Counted from the first letter of the stretch, positions 32,975-42,329 are shown. The stretch: DNA of 56,872 nucleotides from JAAZDN01 sp964440875 (GCA_964440875.1 CAYTTS010000002.1:1-56872), one strand, 5' to 3'. The notes: generated by a model not told the origin, from the letters alone. Numbers and translations: made by a program.

Positions 32975-33427
32975 ATGAGAAAAGAAATTAACTCAAAAGA
33001 TGTTGCTAAACTATGTAACTCATTTTCCCAAGTACTAAAAGTGGGAGATAATGTTTATGTATCGGGTCAGATGGGTGTCGATATTAACTCTAATATCCCA
33101 AAAAGCCTAGAAGAGCAAATGGATAATTTATTTGCTAATGCGAACAAGTTATTTAAAGAGATGAATATGCATATTAATCAAGTTGTAAAGGCGAGCGTTT
33201 TTGTTAAAAGTTCAGTTGATTTAGCACAATTTGAAGAACTATATATTAAAAACTTTAAATTTCCATATCCAGCTAGAAGTCTAGCCATTGTTGAAGCGTT
33301 AAGTGTTGAAGATGCTTTAGTTGAAATATCATTTGATGCAATTGATTTAAGTGCATACCAAATTATGAATCAATGTGATGAAGTTGGTTGTAATGATTGC
33401 GAAAATGATGATTGCGAATATAACTAA
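32975..33427 (+). CDS. RidA/YjgF family protein with Cys-rich tail
   Basis: A 150-residue protein. Residues 1-128 are a standard RidA fold: the VSGQMGVD strand, the FPYPARSLAIVEAL segment with the substrate-binding Arg101, and a C-terminal EISFDAI strand. RidA deaminates reactive enamine/imine intermediates made by PLP enzymes. Unusually, residues 131-150 add an acidic tail with Cys134-x4-Cys139-x2-Cys142-x4-Cys147. The arrangement looks able to hold a metal or disulfides. Monocistronic, ending at a bidirectional terminator. Confidence 0.92.
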   Translation: MRKEINSKDVAKLCNSFSQVLKVGDNVYVSGQMGVDINSNIPKSLEEQMDNLFANANKLFKEMNMHINQVVKASVFVKSSVDLAQFEELYIKNFKFPYPARSLAIVEALSVEDALVEISFDAIDLSAYQIMNQCDEVGCNDCENDDCEYN

Positions 33428-33435
33428 TAATTAAG

Positions 33436-33465
33436 AAATCCCAGTTTAAATTAAACTGGGATTTT
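33436..33465. terminator. Bidirectional terminator between ridA and the CapA gene
   Basis: aaatcccagtttaa (33436-33449) and its exact complement (33451-33464) form a long stem. T or A runs flank it so that it works on both strands. Confidence 0.92.
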
Positions 33466-33471
33466 ATATAT

Positions 33472-34596
33472 TTAATAATCAATTTTTATTTTCTCACTCA
33501 TAACATCATCAACAACACTCTTGAAGAATTCGTATGATAAATCAGAATTACTAAGATAATGTGAGCTTGCTAAATCACTTGTGAAATTTTTTAGTGGGTA
33601 TAATTTAAATCCAGTTAAACTTTTATTATAATAAGTTATGATTGGCATAAATCCTGGATTAATAACTTTAGTTTCATTAGTATTAGGATCAAACTCAATA
33701 TCAAAGCTAGCTAGTCCGCCAAGTAGGCGATAGTTTTGATCTTGACCTGATAAGAAATTTCCAAGAGAATAAATCACTAGTGTCTGATTTCCATCTTTAC
33801 CTTCTACATATTCAATTGGTTGAATAACATGGGGGTGGTGGCCAATAACGACATCGACATTTAAATCAGCTAGAAACTGTGCTAAGTCACTTTGCTCCTC
33901 ATTATACATAAGTTGATACTCAACGCCCCAGTGCATACTAACTAAGATAGAATCGACTTTCTTCTCTAACTCTTTAACATCTTTTTCAATCTTATCCTTA
34001 TCAATGAGATTAACTAAGTAATCCTTACCTTCAGGTATGGGTATTCCATTTGTCCCATATGTATAGGCAAGAAGACCAAACTTAACTCCATCTCTTTCAA
34101 TAATTTTAGCCTTATTTGCTTCTTCATTAGATCTAGCTATTCCAGTAACCTTAACTTCAGGATACTTATCCCAAAACGCTAATGAGTTTACTACACCTGC
34201 CTCACGCATATCTAAGCTGTGGTTAGTTGCGTGATTCACCCAATCAAAACCTGCATCAACTACGGCGTCTCCAATCTCTTGTGGTGAATTAAACATTGGA
34301 TATGATTGAAGTCCTAATTCAAGTCCACCAAGGACAGTCTCTTGATTAATGAATGATACATCAGCCTCTTTTACATAGGGTTTAACTAGTTCATAAACAC
34401 CTCGATAATCATTATTAGCAATAGGATCCGCATAGATTGCACCATGAATTAAATTATCTCCAACTGCATTAAAAGATACAGTTTTTTTATCTAATACTAC
34501 TACTTCATCTTCTTCGATGATCTCTTCTTTATCATTAAGCTTTGTACAAGAAATCAGAAGCATTAAAAAAAGAGTAAAAATTATTGTTTTTTTCAT
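33472..34596 (-). CDS. CapA-family metallophosphatase-like lipoprotein
   Basis: A 374-residue exported protein. A lipoprotein signal peptide ends in LLISC with Cys17 as the lipidated residue. An acidic linker (about 20-36) follows, then the CapA/PGA_cap calcineurin-like domain: AVGDNLIH, DVSFINQETV, NHATNHSLD, HWGVEYQ and GHHPHVIQP carry the metal-binding Asp, Asn and His residues. CapA proteins of Bacillus take part in poly-gamma-glutamate export or anchoring, but single-gene homologues such as this have no known role. No capB or capC is nearby. Confidence 0.9.
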   Translation of the reverse strand: MKKTIIFTLFLMLLISCTKLNDKEEIIEEDEVVVLDKKTVSFNAVGDNLIHGAIYADPIANNDYRGVYELVKPYVKEADVSFINQETVLGGLELGLQSYPMFNSPQEIGDAVVDAGFDWVNHATNHSLDMREAGVVNSLAFWDKYPEVKVTGIARSNEEANKAKIIERDGVKFGLLAYTYGTNGIPIPEGKDYLVNLIDKDKIEKDVKELEKKVDSILVSMHWGVEYQLMYNEEQSDLAQFLADLNVDVVIGHHPHVIQPIEYVEGKDGNQTLVIYSLGNFLSGQDQNYRLLGGLASFDIEFDPNTNETKVINPGFMPIITYYNKSLTGFKLYPLKNFTSDLASSHYLSNSDLSYEFFKSVVDDVMSEKIKIDY

Positions 34597-34663
34597 ATTG
34601 CACCTCTAAATAATTTTATCATATAAATACTAAGTTTAATACATATTAATTTTGTCTATATTC

Positions 34664-34691
34664 TTGTAAGTTTACCTATAATTGTTATAAT
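34664..34691 (+). promoter_or_regulatory. Promoter of rmuC-yitT
   Basis: TTGTAA (34664-34669) and an extended TGtTATAAT (34683-34691), spacer 16. 21 bases before the rmuC ATG. Confidence 0.8.
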
Positions 34692-34712
34692 AAGTAGGAT
34701 TGGAGATGGATC

Positions 34713-35807
34713 ATGGAAAAGTATCTATTATTTGGAATCTTAATTATATTTTTATTACTTATTATTCTCATTGCGTATCGCTTCACCCTTAAACAGGAAA
34801 TGCGCTTTAATGAGTTAATTAACCATAATAATTTAAAATTTAATGAGTATACAAATAGTTTAATAAATGATGTTAATAAACAGTTTTTGAGTTTTCAAAA
34901 TGATATGACTAATAACTTATATACATTAGATAAAAATACCAATAAGAGTCTTTTTGATGTTTCGGAACAGATGAACTCGGGAATGCGCTTGAACTTTGAG
35001 AAGACGAATAAATCATTTGTGGAAATAAGTAAGCAATTGGTAAGTATTAATGAGACTCAAAAGAATCTTGATGACCTATCAAAAGATATAATTGACCTTC
35101 AAAATATCTTGACTGATAAGAAGACCCGTGGTTTATTTGGAGAAGTTGAGCTATATTCAATCTTAAAAAATGCTTATGGTCTTGATGAGCGATTCTATAA
35201 AAAACAATATACACTCTCTAATGGAAGTATTGCTGATGCGGTATTGATGGCTGAGTCACCATTAAATAAGATAGTCATTGATTCTAAGTTTCCACTTGAA
35301 AATTACTTGAGGATGCATGATGAAAACTTAGCAAAAAATGAGAGAGTTTCAGCAACAAACCAATTTAGAAGAGATATAAAGAAACATATTGATGATATAA
35401 AAAATAAATATTTAATAAAGAATGAGACCGCTGAAATGGCTTATTTATTTATTCCAGCTGAGGCGATCTTTGCCGAGATTAATGGAAGTTTTCCTGATTT
35501 ACTGGAGTACTCATATCAAGCTAAAGTTTACCTCGTATCACCAACAACTTTAATGGCGTTTATAACAGCGATTAAAGCCATTTATTTAGGCGTTAAACAA
35601 AATGCTAACCTAGATTTAATTCAAGAAGAATATAATCGTTTAGGTGATGAATTTACTAGATTTGTTAAACGCTATGATGATTTAAATAATAGTTTTAAAA
35701 AGATGTCTAGAGATTTTAGAGATCTTGAGATAACTAATAATAAAATAGTAAAAAGATTTGAAGAGATCAAAGCAGTTAATTTAGATAAGGAAGATAAGAA
35801 TGAGTAA
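34713..35807 (+). CDS. rmuC: RmuC family DNA recombination protein
   Basis: A 364-residue protein. An N-terminal membrane segment (about 4-22) is followed by a predicted coiled coil (about 30-135) and the RmuC domain (about 140-340), with KTRGLFGEVEL, IVIDSKFPLENY (nuclease-like Asp-x-Lys) and AYLFIPAEAIFAEI. It limits DNA inversions at repeats in E. coli; the fold suggests a restriction-endonuclease-like nuclease. Overlaps yitT by eight bases. Confidence 0.93.
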   Translation: MEKYLLFGILIIFLLLIILIAYRFTLKQEMRFNELINHNNLKFNEYTNSLINDVNKQFLSFQNDMTNNLYTLDKNTNKSLFDVSEQMNSGMRLNFEKTNKSFVEISKQLVSINETQKNLDDLSKDIIDLQNILTDKKTRGLFGEVELYSILKNAYGLDERFYKKQYTLSNGSIADAVLMAESPLNKIVIDSKFPLENYLRMHDENLAKNERVSATNQFRRDIKKHIDDIKNKYLIKNETAEMAYLFIPAEAIFAEINGSFPDLLEYSYQAKVYLVSPTTLMAFITAIKAIYLGVKQNANLDLIQEEYNRLGDEFTRFVKRYDDLNNSFKKMSRDFRDLEITNNKIVKRFEEIKAVNLDKEDKNE

Positions 35808-36675
35808 GTCGAATAGAATTCAATGGCGAGTTTCGGATATTAAACATGTATTACTGGTAGTTTTAGGTGCCTTTTTAACATCAATTGGTTTAAATATCTT
35901 TGTAGCAAGTAAGGGGCTGTTACCTAGTGGTTTTACTGGTCTTGCTACCTTATTTGTTAGAATTTGTGCAGAATTCTTTAATGTTGAGATATCTTTCTCA
36001 TTAATTTATTTAATACTTAACTTAATACCAGCGGCATTTGTTTACAGACATATTGGACGTAAGTTTACAATATTCTCTTTATTACATATTGTTTTAGTAA
36101 GTGCATTTACATTAATAGTACCTGAGATAACAATAACAGATGATACTTTATTGGTCTGTCTATTTGGTGGTATCTTTCAAGGGACAGGAACACTTCTTTC
36201 GCTTAAAGCTGAAGCTTCATCGGGTGGAACAGACTTTATCGCGATGTTTGTAAGTCAAAGATATAATCGTCCTGTTTGGAATTATGTCTTAATCTTTAAT
36301 GTCATAATGTTAATAATCTCAGGAACACTATTTGGTTTAGAGCCTGCTCTATATTCAATTATTTATCAATTTGTAAACACACAACTTGTTAATACCTTCC
36401 ATGATCGTTATCATTTAAGACAATTAACAATCATCACCCAACACTCAGATTTAGTTAGTGAGACAATATTTGCGATGACAAGACGTGGTATAACAGAACT
36501 TGATGGTATTGGAAAATATAGTTCATCAGATCAAAAAGTTCTTTATTTAGTCGTATCAGCTACCGAAGCTAATAATATTACTAGATGTGTCAAGAAGGTT
36601 GATCCAAATGCCTTTATCGCTGATGTTGAGGTAAGTAGGGTAGTTGGAAACTTCTATCAAAAACCATTTGAATAA
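35800..36675 (+). CDS. YitT family membrane protein (DUF161/DUF2179)
   Basis: A 291-residue protein with five or six membrane segments (about 15-200) and a C-terminal cytoplasmic DUF2179 domain (about 205-285, with RQLTIITQHSDLV and DVEVSRVVGNFY). Family signatures: GLLPSGFTGLA and EASSGGTDFIA. YitT proteins are common and often multicopy in Firmicutes; a transport role is presumed. Start overlaps the end of rmuC. Confidence 0.92.
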   Translation: MSKSNRIQWRVSDIKHVLLVVLGAFLTSIGLNIFVASKGLLPSGFTGLATLFVRICAEFFNVEISFSLIYLILNLIPAAFVYRHIGRKFTIFSLLHIVLVSAFTLIVPEITITDDTLLVCLFGGIFQGTGTLLSLKAEASSGGTDFIAMFVSQRYNRPVWNYVLIFNVIMLIISGTLFGLEPALYSIIYQFVNTQLVNTFHDRYHLRQLTIITQHSDLVSETIFAMTRRGITELDGIGKYSSSDQKVLYLVVSATEANNITRCVKKVDPNAFIADVEVSRVVGNFYQKPFE

Positions 36676-36694
36676 AAAAAAGAGCTTTCGCTCT
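36673..36694 (-). terminator. Terminator of trpS (minus strand)
   Basis: agagc (36681-36685) and gctct (36690-36694) enclose a four-base loop; read on the minus strand the stem is followed by eight U. The trpS stop codon (36693-36695) overlaps the stem. On the plus strand it has no T run, so it may not stop yitT transcripts. Confidence 0.88.
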
Positions 36695-37676
36695 AAATTT
36701 GTAAGCCTAAAGTTTTAAGTACAAGACTCATCTTAGCTTGTGCATATACTTGGGCTTTTTCTTTACCTTGTTTTAATGTTTCTTCAATAAGATTACTATT
36801 AACAATATCATTATATTTACTCTGAATATCAGTTAGTAAGATTTCAACTTCCTCAGCTACTGCTTTTTTGAAGTCTCCATAACGGTAGTCTTTAAATAAT
36901 GCTTCGGCATCTTTGATACTTATATTTTTAAGTGATGCATAAATTGTTAATAAGTTACTAATACCAGCTTGATTTTCTGGATCATATTGGACAATATTTA
37001 CACTGTCAGTTTGTGCCGACATAATTTTCTTTTTAGCTTTTTTAATATCATCTAATAAATAGATACAACCTTTATCTGAATCATCAGACTTACTCATTTT
37101 TCTACTTGGATCTTGTAAGTCCATAATACGAGCACCAACTTCTTGAATTAATGGTTCTGGAACTGTAAATAAATCTCCATAGCGGTTATTCATTCTTTGG
37201 GCAAGATCACGTGTAAGTTCAACATGTTGTTTTTGATCATCTCCAACCGGAACAAAATCGGCGTCATACATTAATATATCAGCTGCCATTAATGCTGGAT
37301 ATGTGTAAAAACCAGCACTTAATCCAGTCTCTCCTTTTGCTTTTCTATCCTTATATTGAGTCATACGATCAAGTTCTCCCTCATAAGTATGAGAAGCTAG
37401 AATAAAGCCTAAGTTTGCATGTTCTAAAATATCTGATTGTAAAAATATATTCGCTTTATCCTTATCAAGACCACAAGCTAAGTATAGTGCTACTGCGTCA
37501 AATAAATATTTATTAATTAATTTTGGATCTTGAGGAACTGTTACAGTATGTAGGTTTGCGATAAAAACAAACATCTCATAATCATCTTGATACTTTACAA
37601 AATTACGTAATGCACCAATATAGTTACCAAGATGTAGTTCTCCAGTGGGTTTAATACCACTTAACATTTTCTTCAT
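36693..37676 (-). CDS. trpS: Tryptophan--tRNA ligase
   Basis: A 327-residue class I synthetase of normal length. The HIGH-like motif is GELHLGNYIGAL near the N-terminus and the KMSKS motif is intact (RKMSKSDDSD, near residue 195). Also GFYTYPALMAADIL and VPVGDDQKQHVELTRD, typical of bacterial TrpRS. An excellent SD (aggagg) precedes the ATG. The 130-base region upstream has no T-box features, unlike the pheS, alaS and valS genes of this window. Confidence 0.97.
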   Translation of the reverse strand: MKKMLSGIKPTGELHLGNYIGALRNFVKYQDDYEMFVFIANLHTVTVPQDPKLINKYLFDAVALYLACGLDKDKANIFLQSDILEHANLGFILASHTYEGELDRMTQYKDRKAKGETGLSAGFYTYPALMAADILMYDADFVPVGDDQKQHVELTRDLAQRMNNRYGDLFTVPEPLIQEVGARIMDLQDPSRKMSKSDDSDKGCIYLLDDIKKAKKKIMSAQTDSVNIVQYDPENQAGISNLLTIYASLKNISIKDAEALFKDYRYGDFKKAVAEEVEILLTDIQSKYNDIVNSNLIEETLKQGKEKAQVYAQAKMSLVLKTLGLQI

Positions 37677-37767
37677 TTATTTTCCTCCTAATAGTGAAAT
37701 TTTAAATACGCTCAACTTTAATTATAGTAAAATAAAAAACTTAAGTCTAGTAATAAGTTAAAACCTT

Positions 37768-37776
37768 TGTTATAAT
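37768..37776 (+). promoter_or_regulatory. Extended -10 promoter of spx-mnmA-recD2
   Basis: TGtTATAAT, with no good -35. 33 bases before the spx ATG. Confidence 0.7.
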
Positions 37777-37808
37777 TATTATACAAATCAGTTATTGGAG
37801 GTGGTTTA

Positions 37809-38267
37809 ATGATAGTATTATATACTTCACCAGGATGTGCGTCATGCCGAAAAGTGAAAAAGTTTTTACATGACAACGACCTTGAATTTATAGAGAAAAA
37901 TATCATAACCCTACCGCTAAATGAAATTGAATTAAAACATTTGATTCAAAGAAGTGAGAATGGTACTGGAGATATTATTAGTACTCGCTCTAAAATTATT
38001 AGAGAGTCTAATATCGATATAGAAGCTATGACTATGAATGAATTAATAAGATTTATTCAAGTTAACCCGACGGTATTACGAAGACCGATCATTGTAAGTA
38101 ACAAAAACTTCCAAGTAGGGTATGATGAAGAAGAGATTGAGATGTTCTTACCAAGAACAGTTCAAAAAATTGCCGAATCTGCATGTAATGAGGATTGTGA
38201 ATATTTCCCATACTGTGGACATTGGCGAAAAGAGGATGATTTAGATGACGCAAGCGTCAAGCAATAA
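37809..38267 (+). CDS. spx: Spx/ArsC-family redox regulator with Cys-rich C-terminal extension
   Basis: A 152-residue protein. Residues 1-120 follow Bacillus Spx closely: the Cys10-x-x-Cys13 redox switch (SPGCASC), GDIISTRSKI, and RRPIIVSNKNFQVGY with Arg91/Arg92, the region that contacts the RNA polymerase alpha subunit. Bacillus Spx ends near residue 131; here the tail continues with Cys126-x3-Cys130-x5-Cys136-x-His138 and an acidic end. The tail is where Spx is recognised for ClpXP decay, so the change may alter stability or add metal/redox sensing (inference). SD ggaggtgg. Overlaps mnmA by 23 bases. Confidence 0.92.
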   Translation: MIVLYTSPGCASCRKVKKFLHDNDLEFIEKNIITLPLNEIELKHLIQRSENGTGDIISTRSKIIRESNIDIEAMTMNELIRFIQVNPTVLRRPIIVSNKNFQVGYDEEEIEMFLPRTVQKIAESACNEDCEYFPYCGHWRKEDDLDDASVKQ

Positions 38268-39408
38268 AAAAGTATTATTAGGTTTATCAGGAGGCGTCGA
38301 TTCAGGCGTCGCTGCATATTTACTAAAACAACAAGGATACGATGTAACTTGTTGTTTTATGCGTAATTGGGATTCATTAGCAAACCAAGACATTTTAGGT
38401 AATCCAACTATTATGGACTCAGTATGTCCACAAGAGGTTGATTATCAAGATGCTTTAAAGGTTGCTGAAACATTAGAGTTACCAATGCTAAGAGTTGACT
38501 TTGTTAAAGAGTACTGGGATTATGTTTTCGTTTCATTTATTGAAGACTATAAAAAAGGTAGAACACCAAACCCAGATATCTTATGTAATAAATATATTAA
38601 ATTTAAAGCTTTCTATGATTATGCAAAAGAGCTTGGTTTTGACTATGTAGCAACAGGACATTATGCTAAAGTTGTAAAATTAGATGATGAATATTTAATG
38701 GCGAAAGCAAAAGATTCAAATAAAGATCAAACATATTTCCTATCACAAGTTAATAAAGATGTACTAGATGAAGTTTTATTCCCACTAGGAGAATATGATA
38801 AAGAAGAAATTAGAGATATAGCTTTAAAGATTGATCTTTCAATTGCTAAAAAGAAAGATTCTACAGGAATCTGCTTTATTGGTGAAAGAGATTTTAAAGA
38901 ATTCTTAAAAAATTATATACCAGCAAAACAAGGTAATATTATTGATGTTAATACTGGTGATATTTTAGGAAAACACGAAGGTGTTCTCTATTATACAATA
39001 GGACAGAGAAAAGGTTTAGGCATTGGTGGAAATCTTGGACCATGGTTTACTGTTGGTAAAGATGTCTTTAAAAATGAATTATATGTGTCTAATGGTGATG
39101 ACTCAAATTGGTTATATAGCGATTCATGTTTAGTTAGTGATCTTAACTGGTTTAGCGAAGTTGAAGATGGAAGACAAGTAATGGCTAAATTTAGATATCG
39201 TCAAAAAGATAATATTGTAAAAGTATATAAACAAGGAGATGATGTTTTAGTGAAATTCGACTCATTAATCTCGTCAATAACACCTGGTCAAGAGGCTGTC
39301 TTCTATGATGAAGATGGAGTAGTCCTTGGTGGTGGAGTTATTGAAGAAGCTTATAGAAATGAAGTTGCGATCAGCGATCGTATACTTGAGGCATTAAATG
39401 GAAAATAA
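38245..39408 (+). CDS. mnmA: tRNA-specific 2-thiouridylase MnmA
   Basis: A 387-residue PP-loop ATPase that makes the 2-thio group of wobble uridine in tRNA Lys, Glu and Gln. Motifs: GLSGGVDSGVAA (PP-loop), NPDILCNKYIKF, TGHYAKV, DQTYFLSQ and STGICFIGER with the second catalytic Cys. C-terminal beta-barrel ends PGQEAVFY. Starts inside spx, so translation is coupled. Overlaps recD2 by 11 bases. Confidence 0.97.
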   Translation: MTQASSNKKVLLGLSGGVDSGVAAYLLKQQGYDVTCCFMRNWDSLANQDILGNPTIMDSVCPQEVDYQDALKVAETLELPMLRVDFVKEYWDYVFVSFIEDYKKGRTPNPDILCNKYIKFKAFYDYAKELGFDYVATGHYAKVVKLDDEYLMAKAKDSNKDQTYFLSQVNKDVLDEVLFPLGEYDKEEIRDIALKIDLSIAKKKDSTGICFIGERDFKEFLKNYIPAKQGNIIDVNTGDILGKHEGVLYYTIGQRKGLGIGGNLGPWFTVGKDVFKNELYVSNGDDSNWLYSDSCLVSDLNWFSEVEDGRQVMAKFRYRQKDNIVKVYKQGDDVLVKFDSLISSITPGQEAVFYDEDGVVLGGGVIEEAYRNEVAISDRILEALNGK

Positions 39409-41566
39409 AGAAAAGATCACTGGCTATTTTGAGCGAGTGATTTTTCAAAATAAAGAGAACTACTACACAGTTGCAGTCTTTTATACTGATACATTATCTT
39501 TAGATGATGTTGTGGTAGTCGGAAATATACCAGATATAGACTATGATAGTGAATATAGCTTATTTGGTAATTTTGTTGAGCATCCAAACTACGGTATCCA
39601 ATTTAGTTTTTTAACTTATGAAAAAATAGCACCAAGTGATAAAGATTCATTAATAAACTTTTTAAGTAGTCCACTTTTCCCTCATATAGGACTTAAGACA
39701 GCTAGCTATATTTACGATAGTTTAGGTGATGACTTAATTAATATTATTAAAGGTGATCCTAAAATAGTGAAAACACTGAAGATAAGTGTAAAACAAAAAG
39801 ATTCACTACTTTCGGGTATAAGTAATAATAGTAATGATTTTGAACACCTAGTAAACTACTTTAGTTCCTTTGGCTTAAGTATAAATCAAATAATAAAACT
39901 TGAAAAAGAATATAAAGAAAATACAATTGAAATGGTAAGTGAAAATCCTTATCGGATGTTAGAAGAAATATCGGGTATCGGTTTTAAAACTTGTGATAAG
40001 CTCGCAAAAAATATGGGCTTTGACTTAGATAGTGTCCAAAGGGCAGAAGCCTTACTAATTGACTTAGTTTTAAATCATATCGCAAGTACAGGTGATTCCT
40101 ACATTGAAATTGAGGATTTAAGTAATCGTTATACAAAAGCTTACCCTAAGTTCAATTTTATTGATGTCTTAATGAATGTTTTAAGTAGAAGAACTTTAAT
40201 AAATGATAATAATAATGTTTATCATTACACTCAATATGATAGTGAGCAGACAATTTCAGCTATTTTAAATAATTTTCCAAATTATGAATTAGATAAAGTG
40301 AATGAAGAAGTAATCTTAGAAATATTAAGTGAGATTGAATCAGATATTAATATTGCCTATGATGAAAGTCAGAAATCGGCAATTATTCGCTTTTTAAACT
40401 CAAATCTCTCAATATTAACTGGTGGACCAGGGACAGGTAAGACGACAATAATAAATGCGATGGTTAAAGTGTATAAAAAACTTTATCCAAATATTAGTAT
40501 TGCCTTATGTGCTCCAACTGGACGAGCGGCCAAAAGATTAAGTGAGTTAACAGGTAGTGATGCCTTTACAATTCACAGTCTTTTGAAATGGGATTTAGAA
40601 AGTAATACTTTTGCCTTTAATAAAGATGAACCTCTAGTTTACGATATTTTGGTTATTGATGAGTTTTCAATGGTTGATCAATGGCTATTTTCTAAATTAC
40701 TTGAGGCAAGTGCAAATATTAAGAAAATCCTATTAGTTGGTGATGAGAACCAATTACCATCAGTACTACCAGGAGCTCTACTAGCTGATTTAATAAAATC
40801 TGATTTATTCCCAGTTGAAAAATTAAGTAAGATTTATCGTCAAAAAGATGGATCTAGTGTTATCTTCTTAGCTGATAAGATTAACCGTGAACAGTATGCT
40901 GATATTACATTTGAGGATGAAGTTAGATTTATTGAAGCAAATAGTAATCAGGTAGATGACGCAATACTTCAAATAATTAAAAACTATTTAGATAATGGCT
41001 ATTCCATTGATGATATTCAAGTACTAGCCCCTATGTATCGAAATAGTAGTGGTATAAATATCTTGAATAATAAGATTCAAGATTTAGTAAATCCTAAAAG
41101 TAGTGATAAGGTTGAGTTTAAGTATGGCTATCATACCTTTAGAGAAGGTGATAAGGTCCTACAGTTAAAAAACTTAATTGATATGGATGTCTCAAATGGT
41201 GATATCGGAACTATTGTTGAGATCGATGATACAAATAAATCTAATATAACTATTATGGTTAACTTTGATGGTAACTATGTTGAGTACTCAAATGAAATGT
41301 TTACATACTTAACATTTGCTTATTGTATATCTATTCATAAATCACAAGGTAGTGAGTATCCAATTGTAATTATGCCAATAGTTAAGTCTAGTACCTTTAT
41401 GTTAAGGAAAAGATTATTATATACGGCAATAACAAGATCAAAGAAAAATTTATTACTTGTAGGTGATAAAGACTTATTTTTAGATAGAATTGTTCGTGAT
41501 GAAGATCATTTAAGAAAAACGAGTTTAGTTAAACATTTAAAGAATTTTAATTTAGTATTACACTAA
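39398..41566 (+). CDS. recD2: RecD2-type ATP-dependent DNA helicase
   Basis: A 722-residue SF1B 5'-3' helicase. An N-terminal OB-like domain (about 1-75), helix-hairpin-helix region (about 90-215), Walker A GGPGTGKTT (342-350), Walker B region VIDEFSMVD, motif LVGDENQLPSV, and the UvrD-like C-terminal SIHKSQGSEYP and TAITRSKKNLLLVG. In Bacillus RecD2 affects replication-fork progress and mismatch repair. Overlapped with mnmA, an order also seen in Bacillus (trmU-yrrT/yrrC region). Confidence 0.95.
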   Translation: MENKEKITGYFERVIFQNKENYYTVAVFYTDTLSLDDVVVVGNIPDIDYDSEYSLFGNFVEHPNYGIQFSFLTYEKIAPSDKDSLINFLSSPLFPHIGLKTASYIYDSLGDDLINIIKGDPKIVKTLKISVKQKDSLLSGISNNSNDFEHLVNYFSSFGLSINQIIKLEKEYKENTIEMVSENPYRMLEEISGIGFKTCDKLAKNMGFDLDSVQRAEALLIDLVLNHIASTGDSYIEIEDLSNRYTKAYPKFNFIDVLMNVLSRRTLINDNNNVYHYTQYDSEQTISAILNNFPNYELDKVNEEVILEILSEIESDINIAYDESQKSAIIRFLNSNLSILTGGPGTGKTTIINAMVKVYKKLYPNISIALCAPTGRAAKRLSELTGSDAFTIHSLLKWDLESNTFAFNKDEPLVYDILVIDEFSMVDQWLFSKLLEASANIKKILLVGDENQLPSVLPGALLADLIKSDLFPVEKLSKIYRQKDGSSVIFLADKINREQYADITFEDEVRFIEANSNQVDDAILQIIKNYLDNGYSIDDIQVLAPMYRNSSGINILNNKIQDLVNPKSSDKVEFKYGYHTFREGDKVLQLKNLIDMDVSNGDIGTIVEIDDTNKSNITIMVNFDGNYVEYSNEMFTYLTFAYCISIHKSQGSEYPIVIMPIVKSSTFMLRKRLLYTAITRSKKNLLLVGDKDLFLDRIVRDEDHLRKTSLVKHLKNFNLVLH

Positions 41567-41594
41567 AATATGTTATTATTAGATGGGTGATTTA

Positions 41595-42284
41595 ATGAAG
41601 AAGAAATTACTACTATTTTTAATACTTACCTTACTTATGATTGGCTGTTCTAAGGTAATAGATGATAATCTTAAGGAAGATGAAATAGTAAATAAAGATG
41701 AGAATAAAGAAAAAGAAGAAAATAAAGATAAAGAGGAGAAAAAAGATATGTACAAAAATCCAATAGCGACAATTGTTTTTAAAGATTTAGGAGAAATGAC
41801 ATTTGAATTAAAAATTAACGATGCGCCACAATCAGTATTAAACTTTACTGAACTGGCAAATAAAGGATTCTATGATGGACTAACTATGCACCGTATAATT
41901 GATAGCTTCGTTGCTCAAGGTGGAGATCCTGATGGAACTGGTATGGGTGGACCTGGCTACTCTATAAAAGGGGAGTTTATTAACAACCGTGTAGATAATC
42001 AAACACAACATGATTTAGGGGCTATTGCATTTGCAAGATCAATGGCAAGAGATAGTGCTGGAAGTCAGTTCTATATTGTAACTGGTGAATATGATGCTGG
42101 TAATATGAAGCGTATGAACGAAGATTATGCTGCATTTGGTAACATTGTAAGTGGTGTTGAACTAATCTCAGTTATTAACAGTGATTATGCTACTCAAGGT
42201 GGAGAACCACAAAAACCATTAATTATCGAAAGTATTAAAGTTGATACACTAGGTCAAGACTTAGCTGGACCAGACAAACTATAA
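41595..42284 (+). CDS. Cyclophilin-type peptidyl-prolyl isomerase lipoprotein
   Basis: A 229-residue exported protein. Its signal peptide ends LLMIGC, lipidated at Cys18. A low-complexity Lys/Glu/Asp/Asn linker (about 20-55) tethers a cyclophilin domain (about 60-215) with MHRIIDSFVAQGGDP and the FARSMARDSAGSQFYI active-site region. It should catalyse prolyl isomerisation in proteins outside the membrane. The ATG at 41595 is chosen because it gives a clean signal peptide and has gggtga upstream; the in-frame ATG at 41583 has neither. Confidence 0.93.
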   Translation: MKKKLLLFLILTLLMIGCSKVIDDNLKEDEIVNKDENKEKEENKDKEEKKDMYKNPIATIVFKDLGEMTFELKINDAPQSVLNFTELANKGFYDGLTMHRIIDSFVAQGGDPDGTGMGGPGYSIKGEFINNRVDNQTQHDLGAIAFARSMARDSAGSQFYIVTGEYDAGNMKRMNEDYAAFGNIVSGVELISVINSDYATQGGEPQKPLIIESIKVDTLGQDLAGPDKL

Positions 42285-42304
42285 TTAGTATATTTTAGAT
42301 AATA

Positions 42305-42313
42305 TGCTATAAT
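42305..42313 (+). promoter_or_regulatory. Extended -10 promoter of the alaS T-box transcript
   Basis: TGcTATAAT, 20 bases after the cyclophilin stop; no clear -35. Confidence 0.75.
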
Positions 42314-42329
42314 AAATTTATAACATTGA

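Noticed and set aside
41567..41594. Start of the cyclophilin lipoprotein at ATG 41583
   Set aside because: This start has no RBS and would put extra residues before the signal peptide; ATG 41595 has gggtga upstream.
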